The notes below the pieces were generated by a model. The model was not told the origin of the DNA. It did not search any database and saw only the letters and a list, made by a program, of their open reading frames with translations. From Streptomyces griseoflavus (GTDB lineage Bacteria > Actinomycetota > Actinomycetes > Streptomycetales > Streptomycetaceae), in assembly GCF_014649995.1 (NCBI RefSeq), contig NZ_BMUC01000001.1, positions 1,239,342 to 1,303,341 of the forward strand: DNA of 64,000 nucleotides. Reading direction: 5' to 3'. Position 1 is the first letter of the stretch. Every line of letters begins with the position of its first letter. A program made the position numbers and the translations under genes. Positions 1 to 12,288 of the stretch are shown here, in pieces.

Positions 1-1
1 T

Positions 2-3492
<3,491 letters not shown>

Positions 3493-3496
<4 letters not shown>

Positions 3497-5028
3497 GCGG
3501 GCGCTCCCGGTGGAATGAAGGGCAGTCCTCGTGGCGCGCCGGACTCGATGAGCCGCCACAGCGCGTCCGTGTCCGCGTGCTGTTCGATCAGGTCGCCGAG
3601 CCGGTCGAGCTGCTCCTCGCGCAGCGCGGCGAACGAGGTGTCGGGGGCCGGGACGAAGCGGCGCCCCGCGGCGGCGGCCACCTCGCGCAGGAAGGCGCGC
3701 CGGAAACCGTCCGACTCCAGCGAGCCGTGCCAGTGCGTGCCCCAGGTCTGTCCGACCCGGCAGCCGTCCAGGCGGTGTCCGCGGTCGTCGGAGATGAACG
3801 CCTCGCCCCCCAGTACGTCGGCGACCCCGTGGTGGATCTCGTAGCCCTCGACGGGTTCCCCGAGGGCCCGGCCGGCGGGCCTGGTGAGCGTCTTCTCGCG
3901 GGCGAACCGCACCCGCACGGGCAGCACGCCGAGCCCGTCGACGTGCCCGGCGCGGCTCTCCACCTCGTCCTCGATGTGCTCGCCGAGGAGCTGGAAGCCG
4001 CCGCAGACACCGAGCACGGGCCGCCCCGCGGCCGCCCTGCGGAGCAGCTCCTCCGCCAGCCCGCGCTCGCGCAGCCACCGCAGCGCCCGTACGGTGCCGC
4101 GCGTCCCCGGTACGACCACGAGGTCGGCGTCGGCCAGTTCCTCCGGCCGGTCCACGAACCGCACCACGACGCCCGGCTCGGCGGCCAGCGCGTCCACGTC
4201 CGTGAAGTTCGACATCAGCGGCACCGCGCACACCGCGACCCGCAGCACGTCCTCGCCGGCCGGCGCGGCCACCGCCGACTCGCGCACGGCACCCCGCAGG
4301 GAGACCCGGAGCCCGTCCTCCTCGTCGATGCCGAGCCCGTGCCGGAAGGGCAGCACACCGTACGTCCGCCTCCCGGTCAGGCCGTGCAGCATGCCGAGCC
4401 CCGGTTCCAGCAGCGACACGTCGCCCCGGAACTTGTTCACCAGGAACCCGGCGACGAGGTCCTGGTCCTCCCGGGACAGCAGGGCGACGGTGCCGAAGAA
4501 CGACGCGAAGACGCCGCCCCGGTCGATGTCGCCCACGATCAGCACGGGCAGTCCGGCGCCCCGGGCGATCCCCATGTTCACGATGTCCGTGCGCCGCAGG
4601 TTGATCTCGGCCGGGCTGCCGGCCCCCTCGCAGATCACCGCGTCGTGGGTGTCCCGCAGCTGCTCCAGACAGTCCAGTACCGTGCCCAGCAGGCGCTGCT
4701 GCCGCCCGCCGTGATAGCCGCGCGCGCTCATCTCGCCGACGGGCCTGCCCATCAGGACCACCTGGCTGGACCTCTCGCCACCGGGCTTGAGCAGCACCGG
4801 ATTCATCAGCGCCGTCGGCTCGACCCGGCAGGCCTGCGCCTGCATGGCCTGCGCCCGCCCGATCTCGGCGCCCTCCCGGGTCACGAACGAGTTCAGCGAC
4901 ATGTTCTGTGCCTTGAACGGCGCGACCTTGACGCCGCGTCGCACCAGCCACCGGCAGATCCCGGCGGTCACCACGCTCTTGCCGGCGTCCGAGGTGGTCC
5001 CGGCCACCAGCAGCCCCCCACCGGTCAT
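3493..5028 (-). CDS. cobQ: Cobyric acid synthase CobQ
   Basis: This glutamine- and ATP-dependent amidase adds amides at positions b, d, e and g of adenosylcobyrinic acid a,c-diamide in cytoplasmic B12 synthesis. The 511-residue product has the usual family length. An N-terminal dethiobiotin-synthetase-like ATPase domain carries GTTSDAGKS (residues 9-17). A C-terminal class I glutaminase domain carries the nucleophile in GVCGGFQ (Cys about 342) and the conserved His in THWHG (about 434). The start is ATG 5028, where MTGGGLLVAG leads straight into the P-loop. ATGA overlaps at both ends tie it to cbiB upstream and cobN downstream. Confidence 0.97.
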
Positions 5029-5966
5029 GTCCTGCGTCCCTTCCACACGTTCCGTGCGAGGGCACCGGCGCCGAGCGCCAGCCAGCCCACGCGCCGTGAC
5101 AGCCGTACCGCCCGGTCGATGTCCCGGACGGCGACGGCCCGTCCGCCGCCGTTGAGCACCGGCCGGTGCTCGACCCGGCCCCCGTAGGAGAGCGTCCCGC
5201 CGAGCCGCACTCCGAGCGCGCCGGCGAAGGACGCCTCGACGGGGCCGGCGTTGGGGCTCGGGTGCCGGTGCGCGTCGGCCCGCCACGCCCGCAGCGCGCC
5301 GCACGGATCCGGCCCGCAGGCCGCCGCGAGTACGGCGGTCAGCCGCGCGCCCGGCCAGCCGGCGACGTCGTCGAGGCGGGCGGAGGCCCAGCCGTAGCGG
5401 CGGTGCCGGGGGGACTTGTGGCCGACCATCGCGTCCAGGGTGTTGACGGCCCGGAAGCCGAGCAGGCCCGGCACCCCGGCGGCGGCACCCCACACGAGGG
5501 CGCCCACCACGGCGTCGGAGGTGTTCTCGGCGACCGACTCCACCACCGCGCGGGCGATCCCGTCGGCGTCCAGCGCCTGCGGGTCCCGGCCGCACAGGTG
5601 CGGCAGCCGCGCCCGGGCCGCCTCGACGTCCCCCGCCTCCAGGGCCCGGCCGATGGCACGGGCCTCCCGGGCCAGCGAGGTGCCGCCGACGACCGCCCAG
5701 GTGGCGACACCGGTCAGGGCGACGGACGCGGCGGGGGAGGAGCGCACGCAGCGTGCGGCCAGCCCGCCCAGCGCCACGGCGCCCCCGACGCACACCGCGG
5801 TGTGCACGGCGCCCCGGCCCCGGTCGTCGCGCCACAGCACTCGTTCCACGGCAGCCGCGGCCCGCCCGAAAGCGGCGACCGGGTGCCCGCGGCGGGGATC
5901 GCCGAGCAGCAGGTCGCCGAGGAGGCCGGCGGCGGCGCCGTACGCGAACACGCGATCGGCACCCAC
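5025..5966 (-). CDS. cobD: Adenosylcobinamide-phosphate synthase CbiB/CobD
   Basis: This integral membrane enzyme joins the aminopropanol linker to adenosylcobyric acid to give adenosylcobinamide (phosphate). The 313-residue product matches the family, with the N-terminal LLGDLLLGDPRRGHPVAAFG signature, internal VESVAENTSDAVVGAL and AVNTLDAMVGHKS motifs, and several hydrophobic helices. GTG 5966 is chosen because it gives the standard family N-terminus. It is the first gene of the operon and lies about 100 bases downstream of a cobalamin riboswitch. Its 3' end overlaps the cobQ start by four bases. The same function is called cobD in Pseudomonas nomenclature and cbiB in Salmonella. Confidence 0.95.
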   Translation of the reverse strand: MGADRVFAYGAAAGLLGDLLLGDPRRGHPVAAFGRAAAAVERVLWRDDRGRGAVHTAVCVGGAVALGGLAARCVRSSPAASVALTGVATWAVVGGTSLAREARAIGRALEAGDVEAARARLPHLCGRDPQALDADGIARAVVESVAENTSDAVVGALVWGAAAGVPGLLGFRAVNTLDAMVGHKSPRHRRYGWASARLDDVAGWPGARLTAVLAAACGPDPCGALRAWRADAHRHPSPNAGPVEASFAGALGVRLGGTLSYGGRVEHRPVLNGGGRAVAVRDIDRAVRLSRRVGWLALGAGALARNVWKGRRT

Positions 5967-6069
5967 GGGGTCAGCCGGTGAGGGATCCGGAGGGAGCGGC
6001 CCCGGGACGGGGTGGGGTGTCGCTGATCGACCTCGGCAGGCAGCCGCGCATGGCGATATGTCCTCACTC

Positions 6070-6245
6070 AGGGTGTCCGCGCCCTGGTTCGACGAGACCG
6101 GCGGTGAGAGTTCCTGGCTCCCGGGTGTTCACCCGGTGACAGTGGCGGGACCGCGCCGGAATCGCACCGGCTTCCTCTCCTGCCGCCGTATTGGCTGAGG
6201 CAGTCCACCACGGCCGCCGAAGGGCCGTCAACCTGCCGTTGACCT
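6070..6245 (-). promoter_or_regulatory. Cobalamin (AdoCbl) riboswitch
   Basis: On the minus strand the core reads GCCGGTGCGATTCCGGC, followed by GCGGTCCCGCCACTGT (the B12 box lies near 6136-6150) and GAGCCAGGAACTCTC (6106-6120). These are the invariant parts of the cobalamin riboswitch. It sits in the leader of cbiB-cobQ-cobN and is expected to reduce translation or transcription of that operon when adenosylcobalamin binds. The outer boundaries are approximate because I could not fold the whole element. Confidence 0.93.
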
Positions 6246-6316
6246 GCGAGGCTGAAGTGTGCTGAGACCCACAGCGGGGTTTCGGAGGGTGAACCGCGGG
6301 CGGGGCGCGCACACGT

Positions 6317-6358
6317 CGGCGGGCGGTGCGGGAGCCGTGGCTGCCGCACCGCCCGCCG
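6317..6358 (-). terminator. Hairpin terminator after the pitH2 operon
   Basis: A perfect 15-bp inverted repeat (6317-6331 with 6344-6358) with a 12-base loop lies just downstream of the small membrane gene. It separates the pitH2 transcript from the riboswitch-controlled cob operon. There is no T-run, as is usual for Streptomyces hairpin terminators. Confidence 0.8.
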
Positions 6359-6399
6359 GACGGTGTCGCTCGTGGATCAGGGCGTGATCCGGGCCGGTG

Positions 6400-6621
6400 T
6401 CAGGCCATGATCAGGTAGATCCCGTAGGCGACCGCGGCGGCGCAGGCCGCGAAGCAGGCGTAGGCGCCGGTGACGGCCAGCACCGCGGACTCGCCCTGCG
6501 CGGCGGCCCGCTCGCGGCGGGACAGGCCGGTGATGCCGAGGGTGAACAGGGCCACCAGGGCCACGGTGACCACGAGGCTGACGCCGAAGACGGAGCCGAG
6601 GGCTGCCCAGTCGATCTGCAT
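6400..6621 (-). CDS. Small two-helix membrane protein downstream of pitH2
   Basis: This 73-residue protein has no function I can name. Two hydrophobic segments (about residues 11-31 and 47-70) flank a short charged loop rich in Arg and Glu, so it is probably an integral membrane protein with both ends on the same side. The ATG at 6621 has a GAAGGAAGAG ribosome-binding site. It follows pitH2 by 31 bases on the same strand with no hairpin between, so it should be cotranscribed under the same PHO box. That position suggests an accessory role to phosphate uptake, which is inference. Confidence 0.8.
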   Translation of the reverse strand: MQIDWAALGSVFGVSLVVTVALVALFTLGITGLSRRERAAAQGESAVLAVTGAYACFAACAAAVAYGIYLIMA

Positions 6622-6652
6622 GGTGCTTCTCTTCCTTCGTACCGGTTCGCGG

Positions 6653-7897
6653 TCAGACGGTGGTCTTGGCCGGCGATGCCGGATCGTTGGGTGCCGGGAT
6701 GGTGGCCGAGAGTTCCTCGCTCACGGTGCCCGCCGGGGGCGGGGTCACGGCGGCCATCGCCTGCGTCACCACTCCGGACGGCTCCTCGCCCGGCGCCTCG
6801 TGGTCGTTGACGTTGGTGTGGTCGACGATCTCGCGCCGGGAGATCTTCCAGATGGCGAAGCTGGAGGCGACCAGGAAGACGGCCACGACCGCGGTACCCC
6901 AGCTGCCGAAGCCGCAGATCCACTCGGCGACGGCCGCGACGAAGGCCGCCGCGGGCAGGGTCAGGCCCCAGGCGACGAACATCCGCGTCGCGGTCGACCA
7001 GCGGACGACACCGCCCTTGCGGCCCAGGCCCGCGCCCATCACGGCACCGGAGACGGAGTGCGTGGTGGAGAGGGAGAAGCCGAGGTGCGAGGAGGCCAGG
7101 ATGACCGTCGCGGCGCTGGTCTGGGCGGCGAAGCCCTGCTGCGGCTGGAGGTCGGTCAGGCCCTTGCCCATGGTGCGGATGATGCGCCAGCCGCCGAGGT
7201 AGGTGCCGAGCGCGATGGCGACGCCCGCGGAGACGATGACCCACAGCGGCGGGTCGGAGTCGGGGGCGAGGACGCCGCCGGCGACCAGGGCGAGCGTGAT
7301 GATGCCCATCGTCTTCTGCGCGTCGTTGGTGCCGTGGGCCAGCGAGACCAGGCCGGCGGAGGCGATCTGCCCCGCGCGGTAGCCCTTCTCGGAGGCCTTG
7401 CCGTCGGCCTTCCTGCCCAGCCGGTAGGTCAGCCGGGTCGCGAACATCGCGGCGAGACCGGCCACCAGCGGGGCGGCGATCGCGGGAATCAGCACCTTGG
7501 TGACGAGGACGTCGCCGTGCACCGCGCCGAAGCCGGCGGAGGCGACGGTGGCGCCGATCAGACCGCCCATGAGGGCGTGCGAGGAGCTGGACGGCAGTCC
7601 GACCAGCCAGGTCAGCAGGTTCCAGAGGATCGCGCCGACCAGGGCGGCGAAGATGACCTCGGGACGGATGCCCGCCTCGTCGACGAGGCCTTTGGAGATC
7701 GTGTTGGCGACCTCCACGGAGAGGAATGCACCCACAAGGTTCAGCACGGCGGACATGGCCACCGCGACCTTGGGCCTCAGCGCACCGGTCGAAATGGTCG
7801 TTGCCATCGCGTTCGCGGTGTCGTGGAAACCGTTCGTGAAATCGAACGCGAGTGCGGTTACCACCACAATCGCGAGGATCAGCGAGAAGCTTTCCAT
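6653..7897 (-). CDS. pitH2: Low-affinity inorganic phosphate transporter, PiT family
   Basis: This 414-residue polytopic membrane carrier imports phosphate, or metal-phosphate complexes, by proton symport. The two PiT signature repeats are visible: NGFHDTANA (residues 22-30) and HGTNDAQKT (about 187-195). GLPSSSSHALMGG is also conserved in the family. About ten to twelve hydrophobic helices are present, with a soluble loop containing GRKADGKASEKG. A PHO box lies 48-69 bases upstream of the ATG, so PhoP control is likely. The pitH2 name rests on remembered synteny with S. coelicolor. No DUF47 (PhoU-like) partner gene accompanies it here, unlike many PiT genes. Confidence 0.94.
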   Translation of the reverse strand: MESFSLILAIVVVTALAFDFTNGFHDTANAMATTISTGALRPKVAVAMSAVLNLVGAFLSVEVANTISKGLVDEAGIRPEVIFAALVGAILWNLLTWLVGLPSSSSHALMGGLIGATVASAGFGAVHGDVLVTKVLIPAIAAPLVAGLAAMFATRLTYRLGRKADGKASEKGYRAGQIASAGLVSLAHGTNDAQKTMGIITLALVAGGVLAPDSDPPLWVIVSAGVAIALGTYLGGWRIIRTMGKGLTDLQPQQGFAAQTSAATVILASSHLGFSLSTTHSVSGAVMGAGLGRKGGVVRWSTATRMFVAWGLTLPAAAFVAAVAEWICGFGSWGTAVVAVFLVASSFAIWKISRREIVDHTNVNDHEAPGEEPSGVVTQAMAAVTPPPAGTVSEELSATIPAPNDPASPAKTTV

Positions 7898-7944
7898 TTA
7901 CCCAGGCAATCGTTCGAAGTCATTGGCTGGTCGAACGTAGGTAA

Positions 7945-7966
7945 CCAGGGTGAACGGAAGATGAAC
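7945..7966 (-). promoter_or_regulatory. PHO box (PhoP operator) of pitH2
   Basis: Read on the minus strand this is two consecutive 11-base units, GTTCATCTTCC and GTTCACCCTGG. Both match the Streptomyces PhoP direct-repeat unit (GTTCACC plus a 4-base spacer). It is placed upstream of the pitH2 ATG. PhoP would act here under phosphate limitation. Confidence 0.8.
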
Positions 7967-8051
7967 TGGAATGGGCATCGTGGTGACCGTAAGAGGGGGT
8001 CGGGGCTCCGCCGGACAGCGCAGTGGGCAGGACGCCTGGCAGGATCGCCGC

Positions 8052-8765
8052 ATGACGCGGCAGAGACGGGACGGGCGGGAAGCGGAGGGCACCGGCGGCC
8101 CGGGGGAGGGCCGGCGGGTGAGCGGGGAGGAGGCGGACGCCTGGCGGGAACTCGTCGGCACCGCGCGCCGCACCGTCGCCGACGGGCTGGTCGTCGGCAC
8201 CTCCGGCAACGTGTCGGTGCGGGTCGGCCGGACGGTGCTGGTCACCCCGTCGGGAGTGCCGTACGACCGGCTCACGGCGGACGACGTCACGGGCGTCGAC
8301 CTCACCGGCCGGCAGGTCCTCGGCACACTGGTCCCGACCAGCGAACTGCCCATGCACCTCGCCGTGTACCGCACCACCGCCGCGCGCGCCGTCGTGCACA
8401 CGCACGCCGTGCACGCCACGGCCGTCTCCACGCTCGTCGACGAGCTGCCCCTGATCCACTACATGGCCGCCGCACTGGGCGGCCCCGTCCGGGTCGCCGG
8501 CTACGCCACGTACGGCACCGGCGAACTGGCCGAGAACATGCTCCGCGCCCTCGACGGCCGCACCGGCTGCCTGCTGCGCAACCACGGCACCGTCACCCAC
8601 GGCGACACCCTCCCGCAGGCCTACGACCGCACGGCCCAGCTGGAATGGATGTGCCGCCTCTGGCTGACCGCCTCCTCCGTCCCCGGCCTGACCCCCACCC
8701 TCCTCAGCCGTGACCAGCTGACGGAGGTCCAGCAGCACCTGAGGCACTACGGCCAGCCCCGCTAG
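8052..8765 (+). CDS. Class II aldolase/adducin family protein (fuculose-phosphate aldolase-like)
   Basis: This is a zinc-dependent class II aldolase domain of the FucA/AraD/MtnB type. GTSGNVSVR near the N-terminus binds phosphate. ELPMHLAVY supplies the catalytic Glu. HTHAVHAT and a later NHGTVTHG motif supply zinc-binding His residues. The substrate cannot be read from the sequence. ATG 8052 has AGGA seven bases upstream and gives 237 residues with a disordered, charged first 25. GTG 8118, with a strong GGGGGAGGG, is an equally usable start and would give 215 residues. It is transcribed divergently from pitH2 and is not obviously in an operon. Confidence 0.85.
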   Translation: MTRQRRDGREAEGTGGPGEGRRVSGEEADAWRELVGTARRTVADGLVVGTSGNVSVRVGRTVLVTPSGVPYDRLTADDVTGVDLTGRQVLGTLVPTSELPMHLAVYRTTAARAVVHTHAVHATAVSTLVDELPLIHYMAAALGGPVRVAGYATYGTGELAENMLRALDGRTGCLLRNHGTVTHGDTLPQAYDRTAQLEWMCRLWLTASSVPGLTPTLLSRDQLTEVQQHLRHYGQPR

Positions 8766-8930
8766 GGGCGCGGCCGTGCGAACGGGGGCCCGTCACCCCT
8801 CACGGCCCGCCCGCGGAACCCGGACGGCCGAGGTCACGGGAACCCGAACGACCGTTCCGGAGCTCCCCCGCGCGCCCGCCGAGCCCCCGCCCACTGGCCG
8901 GCCGCGCCCTCCGCCCCGACACTGGGAGGC

Positions 8931-10058
8931 GTGCGCACTGTCAGAGCGACGGCCGCTGCCGTCACCGCCGTGATAGGCGCCGGCGCCGCCGCGGTGGCCG
9001 CCGGCCGCTTCGCCAGCGACTCCGCCCTCAGGATCCCCCCGGGCGGCCCCCTGCCCACCGAGCCCCGCCTCACCGTCCACGCCACCGCCGCCGGCCAGGT
9101 CAGCCTCACCCGCGACCTCGCCGCGCTGCGCCCCGGCCGCTACGGCCTCACCGGCGAGGGGTTCCACGCGGTCGTCGGACCCGTGCTGTCCGGCACCTCC
9201 AGAACCGCCGACACCGTCGTCCGCCGGCTGGAACGCGTCACCCACGGCACCCTTGAACCCGGCGACCGCGCCTGGCTCACCCCGAACCTCCACGTCGGCG
9301 ACCCGGGCACCGCCCTCGGCCTGGACCACACCGCCCTCGAGGTCCCCGGCGAACTCGGGCCCGTGCCCGTGTGGTTCCTCCCGGGCGCCCGGGACACCTG
9401 GGTGATCGCCGTCCACGGCCTCGGCACCACCAGGGAACACACCATGAACGTCATGGAGTTCCTGCACGGCCGGCGCGTACCGGTGCTCGCCCTCGCCTAC
9501 CGCGGCGACCCCGGCGCACCACGCTCCCCGGACGGCCTCAACCACCTCGGCGAGACCGAGTGGCGCGATCTCGACGCCGTGCTGCACCACGCGGTCCGCT
9601 CGGGCGCCCGGCAGGTCGTCCTGCACGGCTGGTCCAGCGGCGCCACCATGGCCCTGCGCACCGCCGCCCGCTCGGAGTTGCGCGCCCGCGTCGCCGGTCT
9701 CGTCCTCGACTCGCCCGTGCTCAGCTGGGAGGCGACCCTGCGCGCCCTCGCCGCGGCCCACCGCACCCCGGGCGCGCTGCTCCCGCTCGCCGTGCGCGCC
9801 GCTCAGGGCCGCACCGGCCTCTACGGCGAGCGCAGCCCCGGCGCCGTCCACCTGGACCGGATCGGTGTCCCCACCCACATCTTCCACGGCCCCGACGACA
9901 CCGTGGCCCCCTGGCGGTTCTCCCGCCGCCTCGCCGCCGCCCACCCGAACACCGTCACCCTGCACACCGTCAACGGCGCGGCCCACGGCGCGATGTGGAA
10001 CGTCGACCCGGACGCCTACGAAGAGGCCCTGCGGCGCTTCCTCACCCCCCTGATGTGA
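8931..10058 (+). CDS. Alpha/beta hydrolase with N-terminal membrane anchor
   Basis: This 375-residue serine hydrolase has an oxyanion-hole motif VHGLGTT and the nucleophile elbow HGWSSG (Ser about 236). A later Asp lies in FHGPDDTVAPW and a His in NGAAHGAMW, which completes the triad. Residues 1-25 form an Ala/Val-rich helix, consistent with a signal anchor, so the catalytic domain is probably extracytoplasmic. The substrate is unknown. The start is GTG 8931. The GGAGG directly in front is only one base away, too close for a normal ribosome-binding site, so the start is somewhat uncertain. Confidence 0.85.
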   Translation: MRTVRATAAAVTAVIGAGAAAVAAGRFASDSALRIPPGGPLPTEPRLTVHATAAGQVSLTRDLAALRPGRYGLTGEGFHAVVGPVLSGTSRTADTVVRRLERVTHGTLEPGDRAWLTPNLHVGDPGTALGLDHTALEVPGELGPVPVWFLPGARDTWVIAVHGLGTTREHTMNVMEFLHGRRVPVLALAYRGDPGAPRSPDGLNHLGETEWRDLDAVLHHAVRSGARQVVLHGWSSGATMALRTAARSELRARVAGLVLDSPVLSWEATLRALAAAHRTPGALLPLAVRAAQGRTGLYGERSPGAVHLDRIGVPTHIFHGPDDTVAPWRFSRRLAAAHPNTVTLHTVNGAAHGAMWNVDPDAYEEALRRFLTPLM

Positions 10059-10130
10059 AGCCGGTGCCGCAGATTCCGTTTGGTCTCGCGGAGCTGGCCT
10101 GATCCGGCCCCTCCGGCCGCGTCCCGGCGC

Positions 10131-10155
10131 GGGGCGCGGGCCGGCCCCGCGCCCC
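10131..10155 (+). terminator. Hairpin terminator after the hydrolase gene
   Basis: A 10-bp GC-only stem (10131-10140 with 10146-10155) and 5-base loop lie 72 bases past the hydrolase stop. It lies between two copies of a TTCCGTTTGG repeat described in the findings. Confidence 0.6.
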
Positions 10156-10205
10156 CGCCGTCATTCCGTTTGGGATTTCGGACCGTCACCCGCGAGACTG
10201 CATCC

Positions 10206-11630
10206 GTGACGTCCCGTATCCCGCGCGACTCCAGGCTTCGACTCGTCCGCCCGCGACCCCTGGCCGCCGCCCCCACAGCGATCAACCAGCGGCGCGCGCG
10301 CCGCCCCGCGCCACGCCCTCCGGAGGGCACCCCCGCACCGGCGGAGCTGGCCAGAATGGCGCGCTCCGGCCTGGCCGCGGCGGCCCGCGTCGCCCGCTGG
10401 GCCGACACCGCCCTCGGCCCCGGCGGGGACAGCGCCACCGCCGACGGAAAGGCCACCCTCTCGGACGCGACCGCCGAACGCGCGGCCCGCGCCCTGGGCC
10501 TGACGCCCGCTCAGGTCCGCGCCGACTGGGACACCGCCCGGCTGGCCGGTCTCATCGAGGTGCACGGGGACAGCGCCCGCCCCGGCTGGCGGCTGCGCGC
10601 CTGGAACCGTGACGACAGCGCGGTGCTGCGCGGCTGGGTCGCCCTGTGCGACGCCTGGTCGCTGGCCCATCCCGAGCCCGAGGAGTACGAGCCGGCCGCC
10701 GTCGCCGAGGTCGTCACGGCCATGCCGCAGGTGCTCTCCTTCCTCCAGCTGTCCGCCGGCCCCGTCCCCGTGCCGCAGCTCCTCGACCTCCTGGAGCAGC
10801 GCGTCACCGAGCTGCGCACCGAACGCTGCGAGATCGACTACGCCCCGCAGGCCGGCGCCCCGCAGGCCGACGTGCCCCGCCCCGCGCTCGCCGAGCCGGC
10901 CGCCGCCGACGCCCCGCTCGAACCGCTGCTCGACTGGGCGCTGCGCGCCCTCGCCTCCGTCGGGGCCCTCACCTACGGCGACGGACAGGCCACGCTCACC
11001 CCGCTGGGCAGCTGGGCGGTGTGGGTCAAGCTGGAGCAGATCTGCGTCGCCGCGCAGAGCCCCGCGGGAAACATCGAGCAGGGCGCCGAGGACATGCTGC
11101 GCGGCTGTGCCCGGCTGCGCCCCAACGCGGCCCGCGCCGAGTACCGGGCCTGGCTCGCCGCCCGGCCGGTCGGCAGCGCCGTCACCGAACTCGTCCGCGC
11201 CGCCCGCGGCGAGGACGCCCTGCTGCGCGGCCTCGCCTTCGAGGCGCTGCGCGTGGTCGGCGCCCCCGCCGAGCCCGAGGTCCGCGCCGTGCTCGACGAA
11301 CCGACGCTGCGGCCGTACGCCCTGCTGTGGCTCGCCGAGCACGACGGCGCCGACCCCGAGGACGCCCACGAGGTGCTCACCCGCGAGGAGGCCACCTGGC
11401 TGTGGGTGGACACCGCCGCCGCCGTCGCCGACCACGGCGAGGCCCCGCTGCTGGTGCGGCACCTGGAGTCGGCGGTGCAGCCGACCGTCCCCGCGCTGCT
11501 CAACGAGGTCCGCGCGGTCGGTCACCCGCGCACCGTGCAGGTCCTGGTCGCCCTCGCCGCCGCCCATCCCGACCCGGCCCTGGCCAAGGCGGTCCGCCGG
11601 GCCGCCTTCCAGGTCCACACCGGCGGCTGA
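10206..11630 (+). CDS. Conserved actinobacterial protein of unknown function
   Basis: I do not recognise a family. From GTG 10206 the product is 474 residues. The first 50 are basic, Pro- and Arg-rich and look disordered. The rest is helical. The N-terminal half has a pattern that could be winged-helix-like (RAARALGLTPAQVRADWDTARLAGLIEV). The C-terminal third (from about residue 310) has HEAT-like helical repeats with DEDALLRGLAFEALRVVG-type units. ATG 10356, with GGAG nine bases upstream, would give a 424-residue protein lacking the disordered head and may be the true start. It is cytoplasmic by composition, with no membrane segment. Confidence 0.75.
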   Translation: MTSRIPRDSRLRLVRPRPLAAAPTAINQRRARRPAPRPPEGTPAPAELARMARSGLAAAARVARWADTALGPGGDSATADGKATLSDATAERAARALGLTPAQVRADWDTARLAGLIEVHGDSARPGWRLRAWNRDDSAVLRGWVALCDAWSLAHPEPEEYEPAAVAEVVTAMPQVLSFLQLSAGPVPVPQLLDLLEQRVTELRTERCEIDYAPQAGAPQADVPRPALAEPAAADAPLEPLLDWALRALASVGALTYGDGQATLTPLGSWAVWVKLEQICVAAQSPAGNIEQGAEDMLRGCARLRPNAARAEYRAWLAARPVGSAVTELVRAARGEDALLRGLAFEALRVVGAPAEPEVRAVLDEPTLRPYALLWLAEHDGADPEDAHEVLTREEATWLWVDTAAAVADHGEAPLLVRHLESAVQPTVPALLNEVRAVGHPRTVQVLVALAAAHPDPALAKAVRRAAFQVHTGG

Positions 11631-11662
11631 GCCCGCCGCGTCCGGCCCCCGGGCCGCGACGG

Positions 11663-11687
11663 CCCTGGCCGCGGCCGCCGGCCAGGG
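11663..11687. terminator. Hairpin between convergent genes
   Basis: A perfect 9-bp stem (CCCTGGCCG at 11663-11671 with CGGCCAGGG at 11679-11687) and 7-base loop sit between the convergent genes ending at 11630 and 11720. It could terminate transcription from both sides. Confidence 0.6.
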
Positions 11688-11719
11688 TCCCGCCACGGCG
11701 CTCCGCCCACCGCCCGCCC

Positions 11720-12133
11720 TCAGCCCCCGGTCTCCGGCGCGTACGTGCCGAAGCTCCAGACGTTGCCCTCGACGTCGCGGGCCATGTAGTCCCGTGAGCC
11801 GTAGTCCTGGTCCGTCGGGGGCATGAGGATCTCCGCCCCGTGGTCCACCGCGCGCCGGTGGTGGGCGTCGACGTCGTCCACCACGACGTACGCCGCCGAC
11901 GGGCCCGCGCCCTTCATCGCCGTGTCGAACGCCCCGCCGCGGCCCTTCGAGCCCAGCATCACCACCCCGTTGCCCTGCACCAGCTCGGCGTGCATCACCG
12001 TGCCGTCCTCGCCCTCGTACACCGACAGCTCCCGGAAGCCGAAAGCCTCCGTGAGCTGCCGGATCGCCGCCTTCGCGTCCCCGTACAGCAACGTCGGAAC
12101 GATGCTCGGACGCCCGCCGCCCGTCCCTGCCAT
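11720..12133 (-). CDS. VOC (glyoxalase/bleomycin-resistance) family protein
   Basis: This 137-residue protein has a vicinal oxygen chelate fold with paired beta-alpha-beta-beta-beta modules: LLYGDAKAAIRQLTEAFGF near the start, an AAYVVVDDVDAHH strand-turn in the middle, and a closing YMARDVEGNVWSFGTY. The pattern is that of the PhnB-like and glyoxalase-like single-domain members. No substrate can be assigned. ATG 12133 is preferred because GGGAAG precedes it by eight bases. An upstream GTG at 12175 would add 14 residues without a good ribosome-binding site. Confidence 0.85.
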   Translation of the reverse strand: MAGTGGGRPSIVPTLLYGDAKAAIRQLTEAFGFRELSVYEGEDGTVMHAELVQGNGVVMLGSKGRGGAFDTAMKGAGPSAAYVVVDDVDAHHRRAVDHGAEILMPPTDQDYGSRDYMARDVEGNVWSFGTYAPETGG

Positions 12134-12264
12134 GGCGATCACTTCCCTGTGTCTCTCGTACACCGGAATGTCCACGTGCCGCCCAGTCTGGCACCGGCCA
12201 CCGGCAACGGCCCGGACGCACGCACCCGGAAAAGCGCTTGCACCGCCCCGTTAGAATGGCTCCC

Positions 12265-12288
12265 ATGGCCATTCTCCTCGCGCATTAG
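12265..12288 (+). CDS. Possible 7-codon leader ORF upstream of the ABC-F gene
   Basis: ATG 12265 opens a short frame, MAILLAH, that stops at TAG 12286. An in-frame ATG at 12256 would make it 10 codons (MAPMAILLAH). A TAGAAT at 12252-12257 is a good -10 hexamer and would place the transcript start at or next to ATG 12265, giving a leaderless message. There is no clear -35. The ORF ends 58 bases before the ABC-F GTG. A regulatory role is inference, from comparison with leader peptides before antibiotic-inducible ABC-F genes. Confidence 0.4.
   Translation: MAILLAH

Noticed and set aside
12238-12257. TTGCAC plus TAGAAT as a complete promoter for the ABC-F gene
   Set aside because: The spacing is only 8 bases, so TTGCAC cannot be the -35 partner. 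Only the -10 was kept.
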